NCBI GenBank assembly: GCA_024689605.1
Contig: JAILDD010000014.1
Location: 1 to 21,792, forward strand
Length of the DNA stretch: 21,792 nucleotides
Direction of reading: 5' to 3'
Source of the DNA: Lachnospiraceae bacterium
Lineage (GTDB): Bacteria > Bacillota_A > Clostridia > Lachnospirales > Lachnospiraceae
Program-made: the position numbers and the translations under genes
Notes under the pieces: model-generated
The model's input: only the letters and a program-made list of their open reading frames with translations
Told to the model about the DNA's origin: nothing
The model's database searches: none
Shown: one piece after another, positions 1 through 6,266 of the stretch
Position numbering within the stretch: position 1 is the stretch's first letter
Layout of the letters: each line of letters starts with the position of its first letter

Positions 1-1
1 T

Positions 2-457
2 CCTCTTATGCATGTTATTGCTGCAAAGGCTGTATGCTTCAAGGAAGCTCTTTCACCTGAATTCAAGGTATACTGCCAGGGCATAGTTGACAATGCACAG
101 GCACTTTCCAAAGGACTTATGAACAGAGGCGTGAAGATCGTTTCCGGCGGTACAGACAACCACCTTATGCTGGTTGATCTTACGGCCCAGAACCTTACAG
201 GTAAAGAGGTTGAGGCATGGATGGATGAGGCTCACCTCACAGCTAATAAGAATACTATTCCCAACGATCCTCAGAAGCCCAATGTTACCAGCGGTATCCG
301 TCTGGGTACACCTTCGGTTACAAGCCGCGGCATGAACACAGAGGATATGGACAGGATCGCTGAGGCTATCGCTGAAATCGTAAACAAGAAGGAAGAGGGT
401 ATCCCCGCAGCAAGAGCTATTGTGGCTGACCTTACAGCAAAGTATCCCCTTAAGTAA
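2..457 (+). CDS. glyA: Serine hydroxymethyltransferase, C-terminal part (5' end outside window)
   Basis: Converts serine and tetrahydrofolate to glycine and 5,10-methylene-THF, using pyridoxal phosphate in the cytoplasm; it is the main source of one-carbon units for purines and thymidylate. Only the last 151 codons are present. The frame is open to the left edge, starting Pro-Leu before the Met at position 8, which matches the family motif [13 protein letters not shown], so that Met is internal. Visible family motifs are [34 protein letters not shown] and SGIRLGTP. The Arg in SGIRLGTP is the residue that binds the substrate carboxylate in characterised SHMTs. The PLP lysine and N-terminal domain lie outside the window. 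A strong terminator follows about 30 bases after the stop, so this is the last gene of its transcript. Confidence 0.95.
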   Translation, partial: PLMHVIAAKAVCFKEALSPEFKVYCQGIVDNAQALSKGLMNRGVKIVSGGTDNHLMLVDLTAQNLTGKEVEAWMDEAHLTANKNTIPNDPQKPNVTSGIRLGTPSVTSRGMNTEDMDRIAEAIAEIVNKKEEGIPAARAIVADLTAKYPLK

Positions 458-485
458 GCCGGATCCCGGATTGATGAGTTTAATG

Positions 486-513
486 AAGCTGCCGCATCTG
501 CGGCAGCTTTTTA
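486..513 (+). terminator. Rho-independent terminator after glyA
   Basis: A perfect 10-bp stem (486-495 with 500-509, AAGCTGCCGC/GCGGCAGCTT) closes a 4-base loop and runs into TTTT. It lies 29 bases after the glyA stop and ends that transcript. Confidence 0.92.
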
Positions 514-570
514 TGTTATTAGTTTTACTGAAATATTGACGTTTTCCCTAATTTATGTTAACTTATGCGA

Positions 571-579
571 TGGTATTAT
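571..579 (+). promoter_or_regulatory. Extended -10 promoter for the NAGPA-type gene
   Basis: TGG followed by TATTAT (574-579) is an extended -10 element with a 5/6 match to TATAAT. No good -35 lies at 16-18 bases, which extended -10 promoters tolerate. A TTGACG at 536-541 is too far away to pair with it. The predicted start is near 586, leaving a short leader before the ATG at 604. Confidence 0.55.
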
Positions 580-603
580 ATTGAATAACGAACTTTAATA
601 AAG

Positions 604-1722
604 ATGAAAAATAATCCCGAAACAAAAAAGAATAAAAAGAACAGAAAGAAGCACAGCAGGGGCGGCGAGAGCATAGGAAGAAAGGTCGGCAGGTTTTTCG
701 GCCGTTTAGGCATTTGGCTTCTGACCACGCTTCTCATCTGCCTTGCAGGGGCGTATGTCTTTTTCTATTACATAAACAAGGGGCCGTCAGAGCATCTCAG
801 GGACCTTTTTGTTACTTCGGTCATGGAATCCAGTGCCGGCGGAATACTGGCAAGCATCTATCTTACCGAGGATGAGATTGCCCTTATCCAGCAGAAGAAC
901 GCTACTACGTCTTTTGATGAGATCACAGATACGACACTTGTAGACGCTATGGCGATGGAACGAGCGAGAACAGCTTCTGAAAATTCTTCCGAGGGAGATT
1001 TCAGTGTAGACAATGATCCGGACGGTGACGGAATAGAGCTGCACGAGATAAGCGGGCCGATGTACCGCGGCATGATGATGATAGTCTATGATCCCTCCAG
1101 GGTAAAGGTGGCGACCATTGATAATTATACCCACAGCCATGCGGGCAAGACCCTTGAGGATCTTATTGCTGATTATGGCGCTGTCGGCGGCATAAATGGC
1201 GGCAAATACGAAGATACGGCTGGTATGGGAATAGGCGGATGGCCCGAAGGAATCGTTATTTCTGACGGCGAGCTCCGTTTTGGAGACCGTGGCGGGTACT
1301 ATGGCGTTTATGGTTTCACAAATGACAATGTACTGGTGTGCGGCAATATGTCAGGACAGGCAGCACTTGATATGGGGGTCCGTGATGCAGTTACCTTCGG
1401 ACCGGCACTTATCGTAAATGGTGTGTCGGCATCCTACAGCGGTGTGGGCAGCGGACTTAATCCCCGTACAGCCATAGGCCAGCGTGCTGACGGCGCGGTC
1501 CTGCTGCTGGTCATTGAGGGCCGGAAGACTTCATCAATGGGCGCTACCATGGGTGACCTTATAGAGATTATGGAAGAATATGGTGCAGTAAATGCAGCGA
1601 ACCTGGACGGCGGTATGTCCTCCGCAATGTGGTATATGGGTGAAAACGTGGTGTCGAACAGTTCCATCAGAGGTGACCGTACCATGCCCACCGCATTTGT
1701 GGTAATGCCGAAGGAGGACTGA
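604..1722 (+). CDS. Membrane-anchored phosphodiester glycosidase (NAGPA/DUF2233) family protein
   Basis: Likely an extracytoplasmic hydrolase of the NAGPA-type fold, whose members cleave GlcNAc-phosphodiester linkages; the substrate here is unknown. The 372 residues comprise a Lys/Arg-rich N-terminus (1-34), one membrane span (about 35-57), a spacer with an acidic stretch (about 90-150) and the NAGPA-like domain (about 155-370). Family landmarks are VGGINGG (194-200), NPRTAIG (286-292), LLVIEGR (301-307) and the strongly conserved LDGGMSS (334-340). The basic N-terminus suggests an N-in topology with the catalytic domain outside, possibly acting on teichoic acid or wall glycans (inference). 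The RBS before ATG 604 is weak. Its stop is followed one base later by the next ATG, with an AAGGAGG RBS (1711-1717) inside its 3' end, so the two genes form an operon and may work together at the envelope. Confidence 0.85.
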   Translation: MKNNPETKKNKKNRKKHSRGGESIGRKVGRFFGRLGIWLLTTLLICLAGAYVFFYYINKGPSEHLRDLFVTSVMESSAGGILASIYLTEDEIALIQQKNATTSFDEITDTTLVDAMAMERARTASENSSEGDFSVDNDPDGDGIELHEISGPMYRGMMMIVYDPSRVKVATIDNYTHSHAGKTLEDLIADYGAVGGINGGKYEDTAGMGIGGWPEGIVISDGELRFGDRGGYYGVYGFTNDNVLVCGNMSGQAALDMGVRDAVTFGPALIVNGVSASYSGVGSGLNPRTAIGQRADGAVLLLVIEGRKTSSMGATMGDLIEIMEEYGAVNAANLDGGMSSAMWYMGENVVSNSSIRGDRTMPTAFVVMPKED

Positions 1723-1723
1723 A

Positions 1724-3526
1724 ATGGCAAGGAGACGCCTTCCTGATTCAAGGATAAAAAGAGCTGACAGGTATAAAGAGGTTTCTGACGATACCCTGCA
1801 GTTTATAAATATCGTGGATTTTGATCCCGAGGATGATGAAGATGATATTGATGCAGAGGACTATGGTCACGGCTCACGCTATGATGCGGGACGCAGGTAC
1901 GCTTCTTCTGAAGATGAGTATGACGAATACGAAGAGGATGACATCGACGAGGACTATGACGATGAAGAAGAGGGTGATGTCATCGATGAAGACTACGGCG
2001 ACGAAGAAGATGATGATGTAGTTGAAGAAGAGTACGATGATGAAGACGGTGAGTATGACGAAGGCTATGCTGATGAAGACGAGTATGGTGAAAATGACGA
2101 AGGCGAAGAGTCTGATGATATAGACGAAGACTATGCTGATGAAGATGAAGATGGCGAAAATGACGAAGCAGATGAGGATGATACAGAAGAATCGGATGAT
2201 GACGATGTGGAGCAGTTTGAACATGTGCGCCGCCGTCCGGCTGATTCCGTAAAAACGGAGGCAGATCGGAATCCTAAAAAACAGGCCGGAGCGGAAAAAA
2301 AGCCTGCAAAAACCGACAAGCCTAAGGCGTCTTCAAAGAAAGATACAAAAAAAGAATCACCAAAAGCATCAAAAAAAGGGGATAACAGGCAGAAGCCTAA
2401 AAATAAGGAACAGGATGAGCTGGCCCGCAAGAGAAAGAAAGGCTGGCTGATCTTCTTTGTATTCATGTTTGTCTGGTCTGCGGCACTGGTTGCGGCTATA
2501 GTTTACGGACTCAATTATTTCTATAACTTTACCATCGATTATGAGAAGGCTTACCAGGACAGCAGACCCGTGCTGTCAATGGGGGATATACTGGCGCATT
2601 TTGAAAATGCGGACATAGACTATATCTATGAGAATATGGCTGAGAAGCCCCAGGTAAATGAGTTTGAGACAGAGGATGATCTCAAAGAGTATATGGGATC
2701 GCTCCTGGCCGGCAAGACCATAAGCTTTAACGAAGCGTCGGGATATAGTGAGGATACGCCAAACTATACCATAACAGCAGACGGCTATGCTGTTGCGGAT
2801 ATCAAGCTCCGCAAGTCTTCTACAGAGGAAAGGGAATACCATTTCCCTGTCTGGGAGATGACAGAACTTAACTTTTATACAGCGCCTACGGAAAGCTTTT
2901 CCGTGGAAGCACCGGAAAACTATACCATACTTGTGAACGGCATTCCTCTTTCTTCGGAGTACTGCGTTCAGAGCGGTATCGAATCCGAGGAAAACAAGTA
3001 TGTGGATCCTTACGGACGTATTCCTGACCTTGCGGACTATTATGGGGAAGGCTTCTATAAGCAGCCTACAGTGACTGCGCAGGATGCGAGCGGCATGGAG
3101 ATTGCAGCCGTTTATGATGAGGCTGCGGGACGCTATGAAGTGGGATTTTCTTCCGATTCCCCCGAGAAGGAGGAACTGGAAGAGCGGGCGATAAAGCTTG
3201 CCATTACTTTTGCTAATTTTATTTCCGGGGATACATCCATCGACAATCTCTCGCCTTATTTCCCTTCGGGCAGCGAGGCGCTGGCGATGATCAAGCGTAA
3301 TTCCTCAAATGAGTTCTTTGCTTCCCACAGCAATGTGACCATTCAGAATGAGGAGATAAAGGATTTCGTATGCTACAGTGAAGATGTGTGTTATGTTGAG
3401 GCCTATATCGAGCAGTCTATGCATGTATACGGTGCGGCCCAGAACCCGGTCATTCTTCCGACAGACGGACATTTCTATTTCGTCAAGATGGACGGTGTAT
3501 GGAAAGTGGCAGGTATCAAGTATTAA
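1724..3526 (+). CDS. Single-span membrane protein with hyperacidic cytoplasmic tail and extracellular C-terminal domain
   Basis: I do not recognise a named family. The 600 residues fall into five parts: a short basic start (1-20), an extremely Asp/Glu/Tyr-rich stretch (about 33-168) containing runs such as DEDYDDEEEGD, a Lys/Pro/Ser-rich basic stretch (about 169-240), one membrane span (about 241-262) and a folded C-terminal region (270-600). The positive side of the span faces the N-terminus, which predicts a cytoplasmic charged tail and an outside C-terminal domain. The last 110 residues end in FYFVKMDGVWKVAGIKY, reminiscent of NTF2-like domains, and the middle has a YTILVNGIPL strand pattern seen in TcaA-like extracellular repeats; both comparisons are weak. 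It is translationally close to the NAGPA-type gene (1-base gap, RBS AAGGAGG at 1711-1717). The tail contains an internal 22-residue repeat. The function could be wall binding outside with charge-based clustering inside, but this is speculation. Confidence 0.85.
   Translation: MARRRLPDSRIKRADRYKEVSDDTLQFINIVDFDPEDDEDDIDAEDYGHGSRYDAGRRYASSEDEYDEYEEDDIDEDYDDEEEGDVIDEDYGDEEDDDVVEEEYDDEDGEYDEGYADEDEYGENDEGEESDDIDEDYADEDEDGENDEADEDDTEESDDDDVEQFEHVRRRPADSVKTEADRNPKKQAGAEKKPAKTDKPKASSKKDTKKESPKASKKGDNRQKPKNKEQDELARKRKKGWLIFFVFMFVWSAALVAAIVYGLNYFYNFTIDYEKAYQDSRPVLSMGDILAHFENADIDYIYENMAEKPQVNEFETEDDLKEYMGSLLAGKTISFNEASGYSEDTPNYTITADGYAVADIKLRKSSTEEREYHFPVWEMTELNFYTAPTESFSVEAPENYTILVNGIPLSSEYCVQSGIESEENKYVDPYGRIPDLADYYGEGFYKQPTVTAQDASGMEIAAVYDEAAGRYEVGFSSDSPEKEELEERAIKLAITFANFISGDTSIDNLSPYFPSGSEALAMIKRNSSNEFFASHSNVTIQNEEIKDFVCYSEDVCYVEAYIEQSMHVYGAAQNPVILPTDGHFYFVKMDGVWKVAGIKY
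2066..2197 (+). repeat. Two-copy 66-bp in-frame tandem repeat in acidic tail
   Basis: Residues 115-126 (YADEDEYGENDE) recur at 137-148 (YADEDEDGENDE), an exact 66-base period starting at 2066 and 2132. The second halves (GEESDDIDED and ADEDDTEESD) are only similar in composition. This indicates growth of the acidic tail by tandem duplication followed by drift. Confidence 0.7.
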
Positions 3527-3558
3527 GTATTTAGCCAGGCATATAATGAGATTTTCAT

Positions 3559-3595
3559 AAGCCTTCGGCGCCGATAAGGTCTCGAAGGCTTTTTA
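3559..3595 (+). terminator. Rho-independent terminator after the acidic-tail gene
   Basis: A 9-bp stem, AAGCCTTCG (3559-3567) with CGAAGGCTT (3583-3591), closes a 15-base loop and is followed by a short T run. It lies 32 bases after the stop codon. Confidence 0.85.
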
Positions 3596-3597
3596 AG

Positions 3598-3627
3598 TTG
3601 AATAACATAGCTGTTTTATGGTAAAAT
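3598..3627 (+). promoter_or_regulatory. Promoter of the lipoprotein gene
   Basis: The -35 is TTGAAT (3598-3603), the spacer is 18 bases, and the extended -10 is TGG plus TAAAAT (3622-3627, 5/6). It starts immediately after the upstream terminator, so the lipoprotein gene has its own transcript with a leader of about 70 bases. Confidence 0.65.
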
Positions 3628-3705
3628 GTTCTCTGTTCTTTTATGCACTCCGATATAGCGAGTGAGGGGAAAAGGAATCATAAGTTGAACAAAGGAGGAG
3701 AAAAC

Positions 3706-5271
3706 ATGAAAAAAGGTATGAAAATGCTGTCACTGGCTCTTGTGGCCGGACTGTCAGCAAGCATCCTGTCGGGCTGCAGTCTGTTCATGAACACACAGAA
3801 GGTAGTTGATAAGATGTTCGAAACACAGCCTGAGTCTGCTACCAACGAGATGGAGTTTGATGTAGGCATTTCTTACGCAAGCCAGGGAATGAGCATGGAT
3901 TTTGCTGTTTCCGGCGATGCTGAGTCAGAGGTGGTTAAGGATGGTGAGGATACGATGACACATTCCATCGTAAATGCCAAGCTTACTATTCCTGAGATGC
4001 TGACAAGCATGCTGGGCAACGACGTTCCCAAGTATTCAACAGAGATTTATACGACCGGTGATGACAAAGAGCAGACCGTATACTTCTATGACTCTGAAGA
4101 TAAAGAGTGGAGTATGAGTACTGCTGAGGTCGGTAAGGGACTTGATGAAGAAAAGATAGAAGAGGTGCAGGAAGCACTTAAGCAGGTTCTTTACAAGGCA
4201 GAACTTCAGAAAAAGACCGAGAAGGTAGGCGGCGAGAACTGTTATGTTCTTAAACTTAATACTACAGGTGATGAGTTTGAAGAGGTGCTTGATGTCCTGC
4301 TTTCAGTAGAGAATGAAGACGGTGAAAGCTTAAAGGACATGATCGAGGATTCCGGTGATGTTACAGTTAATGATATCAAGTCCATGCTGCAGTACGTTCA
4401 GGTTGATGCGACAATATATGCTTCAAAGAAAAACGGATACTGTGTATCATGTGAAGTTGATCTCAGCGAGACTGATCTTGCAGCTATGGTAAGGAAGGGC
4501 ATGGATATTGCAGGTGTCAGCGAGGATGACCTTGGCGGTATGTTCTCACCTGACGGACTGTCATTTACATCCTTCTATTTCAGAAATACTGCTTCCAATA
4601 TCAATGATACCGAAGTTGAGATTCCTGATGATGTTAAGGATGAGGCAGTAGACAGAGGCTCAATGGGCGGCGCATCTTTACCCGGTGATGCCGGCGATGG
4701 CTGGGATGACGGCGGAGATGTTTTAGTTGATGGTGACGGTTATGATGACGGCAGCAATCCGGGAGATACAGGAACCACCACCACTACTACTACTACAGAT
4801 CTTGATATCAATGATGATGGAAGCGTAAATTTTGCATATGACGGCGGCGTGATCACACTTTATCCCTATGCTGATTATGAGCTGAATATGACATATTCTG
4901 ACAGTTATTCCCTTTACTATGAGAATGACGACTGGGCAAGCTACTACGTAAGCAAATATGCGCCTTATGATTTCAAGCAGTTTACTGAGGATGAGAATTA
5001 TGTTCCGGACGGATTTACATCTTATTCCGCAGATTATGATCTCTACAGCGACAGCATAACGGTTAACGGACAGTATGTAATAGTTGCCATCGAGGAGAAA
5101 GTAGAGGATGACGGCTGGGAGTACAAGTATGCCTATATCCTTATTCCTTATGAAGATTCATGGGGGGATGAGGAGGCTCTGACAATCTCCTTCAGTTCTT
5201 CTGATGTAGACAGCTGGGATCTGACCGATGTAAAGAAGGCAGCATCAGAGATACTTGCATACTATAAGTAA
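3706..5271 (+). CDS. Secreted lipoprotein with LolA/LppX-like N-domain, Gly/Asp linker and Thr8 tract
   Basis: A surface lipoprotein of unknown function, 521 residues. ATG 3706 is chosen because it has an ideal AAAGGAGG RBS (3691-3698) and begins a classic lipoprotein signal: MKKGMK, a hydrophobic core and the lipobox LSGC, with Cys24 as the lipidation site. Starting at 3643 would place 21 unlikely residues before this signal. Residues about 30-300 alternate beta strands with a helix (VQEALKQVLYKAEL), similar to LolA/LppX-type lipoproteins, but no decisive motif is visible. Residues about 322-375 are a Gly/Asp-rich linker carrying eight consecutive Thr. Residues about 376-521 form a second Tyr/Asp/Ser-rich domain. 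It is monocistronic, with its own promoter upstream and a strong terminator downstream. Confidence 0.85.
   Translation: MKKGMKMLSLALVAGLSASILSGCSLFMNTQKVVDKMFETQPESATNEMEFDVGISYASQGMSMDFAVSGDAESEVVKDGEDTMTHSIVNAKLTIPEMLTSMLGNDVPKYSTEIYTTGDDKEQTVYFYDSEDKEWSMSTAEVGKGLDEEKIEEVQEALKQVLYKAELQKKTEKVGGENCYVLKLNTTGDEFEEVLDVLLSVENEDGESLKDMIEDSGDVTVNDIKSMLQYVQVDATIYASKKNGYCVSCEVDLSETDLAAMVRKGMDIAGVSEDDLGGMFSPDGLSFTSFYFRNTASNINDTEVEIPDDVKDEAVDRGSMGGASLPGDAGDGWDDGGDVLVDGDGYDDGSNPGDTGTTTTTTTTDLDINDDGSVNFAYDGGVITLYPYADYELNMTYSDSYSLYYENDDWASYYVSKYAPYDFKQFTEDENYVPDGFTSYSADYDLYSDSITVNGQYVIVAIEEKVEDDGWEYKYAYILIPYEDSWGDEEALTISFSSSDVDSWDLTDVKKAASEILAYYK
4774..4797 (+). repeat. Trinucleotide repeat (ACN)8 encoding Thr8
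   Basis: Eight consecutive Thr codons read ACC x3, ACT x4, ACA x1 (residues 357-364), in the linker between the two lipoprotein domains. Two blocks of identical codons suggest slippage expansion. Length changes would stay in frame and alter only the linker. Confidence 0.8.
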
Positions 5272-5322
5272 TTTCACAGTACGGCTTTTTGATAGGACGT
5301 ATGGAATGAAATAATTAAATAT

Positions 5323-5356
5323 AAAACGGAGAGCAATGATCAGCTCTCCGTTTTTT
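5323..5356. terminator. Bidirectional terminator after the lipoprotein gene
   Basis: A perfect 12-bp stem, AAAACGGAGAGC (5323-5334) with GCTCTCCGTTTT (5343-5354), closes an 8-base loop and runs into T6 on the + strand. The A4 on the left side gives a T tail on the - strand too, so it can stop convergent transcription from both sides. Confidence 0.92.
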
Positions 5357-5401
5357 ATGTGAAAATGCTTCAAGATAAGTGTTTCACGAGCAATATAAAA
5401 T

Positions 5402-5439
5402 AAACAGCCGGACAGGAAATCTCATGTCCGGCTGTTTTT
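5402..5439. terminator. Bidirectional terminator after the FliD-like gene
   Basis: A perfect 13-bp stem, AAACAGCCGGACA (5402-5414) with TGTCCGGCTGTTT (5425-5437), has a 10-base loop. The - strand reads out through TTTATTTT just after the stop of the leftward gene at 5459; the + strand reads out through T5. Confidence 0.9.
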
Positions 5440-5458
5440 AATAGTTTTTGTTTAACGC

Positions 5459-6175
5459 TTACACGCTTGTAGAATAGGAGGATCCTGCACCGCCGTTAAG
5501 CAACGCTGAATTCGTATAGGAATTAGCGGATGTATCTCCTGTAAGGGTAAGAGAGTAAATCTGCTCTGCCTTGTATTCAGCTTTTGATGCCCAGGAAGAA
5601 TTGCCCTTGAAAATCTCATTCAGGGTGCTTTCATCTGCTTTAAGGAACTTATCCTTGTCGAAGCTGAGCTCGCCGTCAAAGCCTACTTTAATTCCTGCTT
5701 TCTCAAGCAGATTGCCGGACTCTTCAGTGAGGTTCTTGAGCCATTCCGTCTTCTGTGCCACATTGCTGTAGAGGGAGTCGGTGCCCTTTTTGATAAGGCT
5801 GTTATAGCTCTTTACGAAATCCTCTATCTTTGATGCGGATTCCTCTCTGTCATCCTCAGCAAAAGAAAGGGAACTCAGTTTGTTGAAGGAAGAAACAACA
5901 CTTCCTGCTGCATTTGCAGTGTCCTTGATCTTTTTCTCAGCAGCCGCAATATCCTCTTCGGAAGCCTCAGGCTTCGAATTGTAATATTTCTTCATCACCT
6001 TGTAGTAGCTGCCGTTCTTCAGTGCACTGTAATTGGTCAGGTCGAAGCCGACGCTCTGATTTGTATTCGACGATGACGAATTCAGCGACGAAAACAAATC
6101 TGTAGATTTATTATTATTCGAACCGCCCAGTGATGAAAATAGTGTAGAAATGTTTGATGTACCCGATACATTCAT
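5459..6175 (-). CDS. Small protein resembling the C-terminal region of flagellar cap FliD
   Basis: Function uncertain; 238 residues. The start is ATG at 6175 because CTCCTTT (6184-6190), AAAGGAG on the coding strand, sits 8 bases upstream; in-frame ATGs further upstream lack this spacing. The N-terminus is Ser/Asn/Leu-rich and low complexity (1-45) with no signal peptide or membrane span. The middle is helical (70-160) with IEDFVKSYNSLIKKG (117-131), and it is followed by the pattern LEKAGIKVGFDGELSFDKDKF (157-177 region). The order KxxDFVxSYNxLI, then LxxxGIxxxxDGxLSFDxxKF, is that of FliD (hook-associated protein 2) C-terminal domains. It lacks the FliD N-terminal half and no flagellar genes are near, so it could be a trimmed FliD relative or a domesticated cytoplasmic protein. 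It has its own extended -10 promoter and terminator. Confidence 0.75.
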   Translation of the reverse strand: MNVSGTSNISTLFSSLGGSNNNKSTDLFSSLNSSSSNTNQSVGFDLTNYSALKNGSYYKVMKKYYNSKPEASEEDIAAAEKKIKDTANAAGSVVSSFNKLSSLSFAEDDREESASKIEDFVKSYNSLIKKGTDSLYSNVAQKTEWLKNLTEESGNLLEKAGIKVGFDGELSFDKDKFLKADESTLNEIFKGNSSWASKAEYKAEQIYSLTLTGDTSANSYTNSALLNGGAGSSYSTSV

Positions 6176-6183
6176 GATCATCA

Positions 6184-6190
6184 CTCCTTT
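6184..6190 (-). promoter_or_regulatory. RBS that fixes the FliD-like gene start
   Basis: AAAGGAG on the minus strand lies 8 bases before ATG 6175. It is only 2 bases from the alternative ATG at 6181, which excludes that start. Confidence 0.75.
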
Positions 6191-6233
6191 GATAATGTTG
6201 AAAGGCATCCATGCCACCTATTGATACACTTTA

Positions 6234-6262
6234 ATTTTAACACGGCCGGGAGTATTCGGCAA
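6234..6262 (-). promoter_or_regulatory. Promoter of the FliD-like gene
   Basis: On the minus strand, -35 TTGCCG (6257-6262) lies 17 bases from an extended -10, TGT plus TAAAAT (6234-6239, 5/6). It lies entirely in the 91-base gap after the fusion gene, so the small gene can be expressed independently of it. Confidence 0.6.
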
Positions 6263-6266
6263 GCTG

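Noticed and set aside
536..563. TTGACG plus TTAACT as promoter for the NAGPA-type gene
   Set aside because: The -10 match is only 3/6; the extended TGG-TATTAT at 571-579 is better placed.
1874..2466. Long hydrophobic or Ser-rich reading frames opposite the acidic/basic tail
   Set aside because: They are the antisense image of GAT/GAA and AAA/AAG repeats in a convincingly coded gene, and they lack an RBS.
3643..3705. Earlier start of the lipoprotein at ATG 3643
   Set aside because: It would bury the signal peptide 21 residues inside the protein, whereas an AAAGGAGG site points precisely to ATG 3706.
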